DNA from: Gemmatimonadota bacterium
GTDB lineage: Bacteria > Gemmatimonadota > Gemmatimonadetes > Longimicrobiales > Gaopeijiaceae
Length of the DNA: 15,544 nucleotides
Assembly: GCA_030550695.1 (NCBI GenBank)
Contig: JAUQOX010000043.1
Location: 1-15,544 of the forward strand
Reading direction: 5' to 3'
Shown: piece by piece, positions 13,588 to 15,544 of the stretch
How the letters are laid out: each line of letters starts with the position of its first letter
Position numbering within the stretch: the stretch's first letter is position 1
Translations under genes and position numbers: made by a program
Notes under the pieces: model-generated
What the model was told of the DNA's origin: nothing
Databases searched by the model: none
What the model saw: the letters and a program-made list of their open reading frames with translations, nothing else

Positions 13588-15544
13588 ATGCCCCGCTCCC
13601 ATCCCTTCCGCTGGGGTGTCCTGCTTGTCGTGGGGGTCCTGCCTCCAGGGTCCCTGCCCGGGGGCCCTGGGGCCCAGCATGTCCCTTCCCCGCTCAGCCG
13701 TGACTCCCTCGCCTTGGATCCGGCCGTGCGGAGCGGGGTCCTGGAGAACGGCCTGCGATACTACGTACGCGAAAACCGCCGGCCCGAAGGACGGGCCGAA
13801 CTCCGCCTCGTGGTCAACGCCGGATCCGTCCTGGAGGACGACGACCAGCAAGGCCTGGCCCACCTCCTGGAACATATGGCCTTCAACGGAACGGAAAGCT
13901 TTCCAAAACAGGAAATGGTGAGATACCTGGAGGCCGTGGGCATGACCTTCGGACCGGAGGTGAACGCCTACACCGGATTCGACGAGACCGTCTACCTTCT
14001 CCAGGTTCCCACCGACGACCCCACCCTTCTCGAGACAGGTGTTCGAATCCTCGAGGAGTGGGCCCACCGACTCAGTCTGGAGGTAGACGAGATCGACAAG
14101 GAACGGGGGGTGGTGGTGGAAGAATGGAGGTCGGGCCGGGGCGCATCCGCCAGGATGCTCGATCGGCAGCTTCCCGTCCTTCTCCGGGGCTCCCGATATG
14201 CCGAGCGCCTCCCCATCGGGAAGGTGGAGACCGTCCAGACTTTTCCCCACGAAGCGTTGCGTCGCTTCTACCGCGATTGGTACCGGCCGGATCTCATGGC
14301 CGTGGTGGCCGTAGGAGATTTCCCCGGCGAGGAGGTGGAGAAGCTCATCCGTGAGCGCTTGGGAGCTATCCCCCCGTCCACCCGGCCCCGCCCGCGGCCG
14401 GAATTTCCGGTACCCTCCCACACCGACACCCTCTTCGCCCTGGCCACCGACCCCGAGGCCGTCACCACCCAAGTGGCCATCCTCTTCAAGGAGAATCGGC
14501 CGTCGCCCACCACGGTGGCGGATTACCGGCGTTTCCTCGTGGACAAACTGGCCATTCGGATGCTGGACAGCCGTCTCTTCGAGCTCACCCAGCAGGACGA
14601 TCCCCCGGTGGCCGCAGCCGGCACAGACGAAGGCCGCTTTGTCCGGGGAAGCCGGTTCCTCCAGATCGCGGCTCTGGTGAAGGAGGGAGAGGTGGTTCGC
14701 GGTCTCCAAGCCCTGGCCCGGGAGGCGGAGAGGGCAGCGCGGTTCGGATTCCTGGCCTCCGAGCTGGAACGGGCCAAAGCGGAGGTTCTCAAGGAAGCGG
14801 AGCAGCGCTGGTTGGATCGGGAGAACCAGCCTTCCGCCCGCCTTGCCGACGAACTGGTGGCCCACTTCCTGGACGGGGAGCCCGCTCCGGGGATCCCCTT
14901 CGAGTTCGAAGCCGCGAAAGCATTCCTACCGGCGATCCCCTTGGAAGAGGTCACCGAGGCACTTCGCCGCTGGATCCGCCAAGGTAGCCCAGTGGTGTGG
15001 GTCAGTGCCCCTCGGCGCGACGGCTTCGAGATCCCCTCCGAGGGGGAACTCCTGGAGGCCATGCGGGCGGTGGGCGCCCAAGACCTGACTCCTTACCAGG
15101 ATGCGGCCGCCGAGGAGGCCCTCCTCCCCACGATTCCCTCTCCTGGTCCGGTGGAGCGAGAGGAAAGGATCCCCGAGCTGGGGGTCACCGTCTGGACTCT
15201 GGCCAACGGGGTGCGGGTGGTTCTCAAGCCCACGCCCTTCAAGGAGGACGAGATCCTGCTCCGGGCCTTCCGGCCGGGCGGCTATTCCCGGTCCAGCCCC
15301 GAGGATCATTTCTCCGCCCTCCTTTCCGCCCAGATCGCGGCGGCGGGCGGGGTGGGGAATTTCAGCGCCGTGGACCTCCAGAAGAAGCTGGCAGGGAAGG
15401 CGGTGTCCGTGACCCCCTACATCTCGGAACTTTTCGAAGGATTCTCCGGCAGGGCATCGCCCAGGGACCTGGAGACCCTGCTCCAACTCGTCTATCTCTA
15501 CTTCACCGCCCCCCGGAGGGACGAGGTGGCTTTCCGGGCCCTCC
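13588..15544 (+). CDS. Exported M16 family zinc metallopeptidase (partial, C-terminus beyond window)
   Basis: The frame is open from ATG 13588 to the right edge, 652 codons. A signal peptide ends after PGAQ (residue 30), so the enzyme acts in the periplasm or at the cell surface. The first M16 domain (about 47-250) carries the inverted zinc motif HLLEH at 92-96: H92 and H96 bind zinc and E95 is the catalytic base. The segment DKERGVVVEEWR at 170-181 should supply the third ligand, probably E179 by alignment with insulysin. The inactive-type M16C domain follows at about 265-440. A second repeat begins near residue 533 (GVTVWTLANGVRVVLKPTPF), as in pitrilysin/PqqL-type peptidases of about 900 residues. 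These enzymes cut short peptides inside a closing chamber. GGAG at 13580-13583, five bases before the ATG, supports the start. It is the third exported-protein gene in a row. Family certain, substrate unknown. Confidence 0.93.
   Translation, partial: MPRSHPFRWGVLLVVGVLPPGSLPGGPGAQHVPSPLSRDSLALDPAVRSGVLENGLRYYVRENRRPEGRAELRLVVNAGSVLEDDDQQGLAHLLEHMAFNGTESFPKQEMVRYLEAVGMTFGPEVNAYTGFDETVYLLQVPTDDPTLLETGVRILEEWAHRLSLEVDEIDKERGVVVEEWRSGRGASARMLDRQLPVLLRGSRYAERLPIGKVETVQTFPHEALRRFYRDWYRPDLMAVVAVGDFPGEEVEKLIRERLGAIPPSTRPRPRPEFPVPSHTDTLFALATDPEAVTTQVAILFKENRPSPTTVADYRRFLVDKLAIRMLDSRLFELTQQDDPPVAAAGTDEGRFVRGSRFLQIAALVKEGEVVRGLQALAREAERAARFGFLASELERAKAEVLKEAEQRWLDRENQPSARLADELVAHFLDGEPAPGIPFEFEAAKAFLPAIPLEEVTEALRRWIRQGSPVVWVSAPRRDGFEIPSEGELLEAMRAVGAQDLTPYQDAAAEEALLPTIPSPGPVEREERIPELGVTVWTLANGVRVVLKPTPFKEDEILLRAFRPGGYSRSSPEDHFSALLSAQIAAAGGVGNFSAVDLQKKLAGKAVSVTPYISELFEGFSGRASPRDLETLLQLVYLYFTAPRRDEVAFRAL

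Noticed and set aside
13387..14865. Long minus-strand open frame opposite the M16 peptidase
   Set aside because: The sense strand has the HxxEH motif and a full M16 domain; the antisense product is low complexity without recognisable features.
1..15544. tRNA, rRNA, CRISPR array, insertion sequence or integrase
   Set aside because: No cloverleaf-like CCA end, conserved rRNA segment, regular spacer-repeat array, terminal inverted repeats or transposase/integrase motifs were seen by reading either strand.

Overview
The window looks like chromosomal DNA from a very GC-rich, diderm, aerobic-type bacterium, most likely Gemmatimonadota or a close relative. This assignment is an inference from gene content: a secreted Asp-box/VPS10-like propeller protein of about 1,020 residues, an exported M16 peptidase pair, a TonB plug protein with Pro-Asp-Thr repeats after its signal peptide, a small lipoprotein of a type common in that phylum, and strong G/C third-position bias. 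I see no rRNA, tRNA, CRISPR array, transposase or phage gene.

Layout. On the minus strand, positions 2537 to 1 hold a leucyl aminopeptidase (PepA family) coupled by an ATGA overlap to an outer-membrane TonB plug/barrel protein that leaves the left edge and changes reading frame in a poly-C tract. A 407-bp divergent spacer with a strong hairpin and an AT-rich stretch carrying TTCGGTAT repeats follows. On the plus strand (2945-4650) are an ImuB-like Y-family polymerase homologue without recognisable catalytic acids and a small DUF6504-like partner protein. These converge, with a 10-nt gap, on a minus-strand MEMO1/AmmeMemoRadiSam-B gene (5488-4661), which is divergent from a plus-strand lipoprotein (5655-6050).

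Positions 6216-9660 form a minus-strand cluster read right to left: a 12-TM membrane protein resembling the membrane half of 'fused MFS/spermidine synthase' proteins, a short unknown protein, and an intact cyclic-2,3-diphosphoglycerate-synthetase-like P-loop protein. The first two are broken: one in-frame TAG and two mutually compensating frameshifts in the membrane protein, and one homopolymer frameshift in the unknown gene. The synthase domain expected after the membrane domain is absent.

From 9750 to the right edge the plus strand carries three exported proteins in a row: the Asp-box propeller protein with long poly-glycine tracts, a small predicted outer-membrane barrel, and the N-terminal 652 residues of a two-domain M16 zinc peptidase. 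Hairpins lie between them.

How the parts fit. The right-hand block and the aminopeptidase/TonB pair suggest a cell-envelope and peptide-degradation theme. ImuB plus the DUF6504-like protein is an SOS-mutasome-type module, though no imuA or dnaE2 is visible. The most notable observations are the cluster of frame lesions at 7.8-9.3 kb (real gene decay versus sequence error), the loss of the synthase domain, and the organisation of the ImuB promoter region. I did not find convincing evidence for an entirely new multi-gene system.
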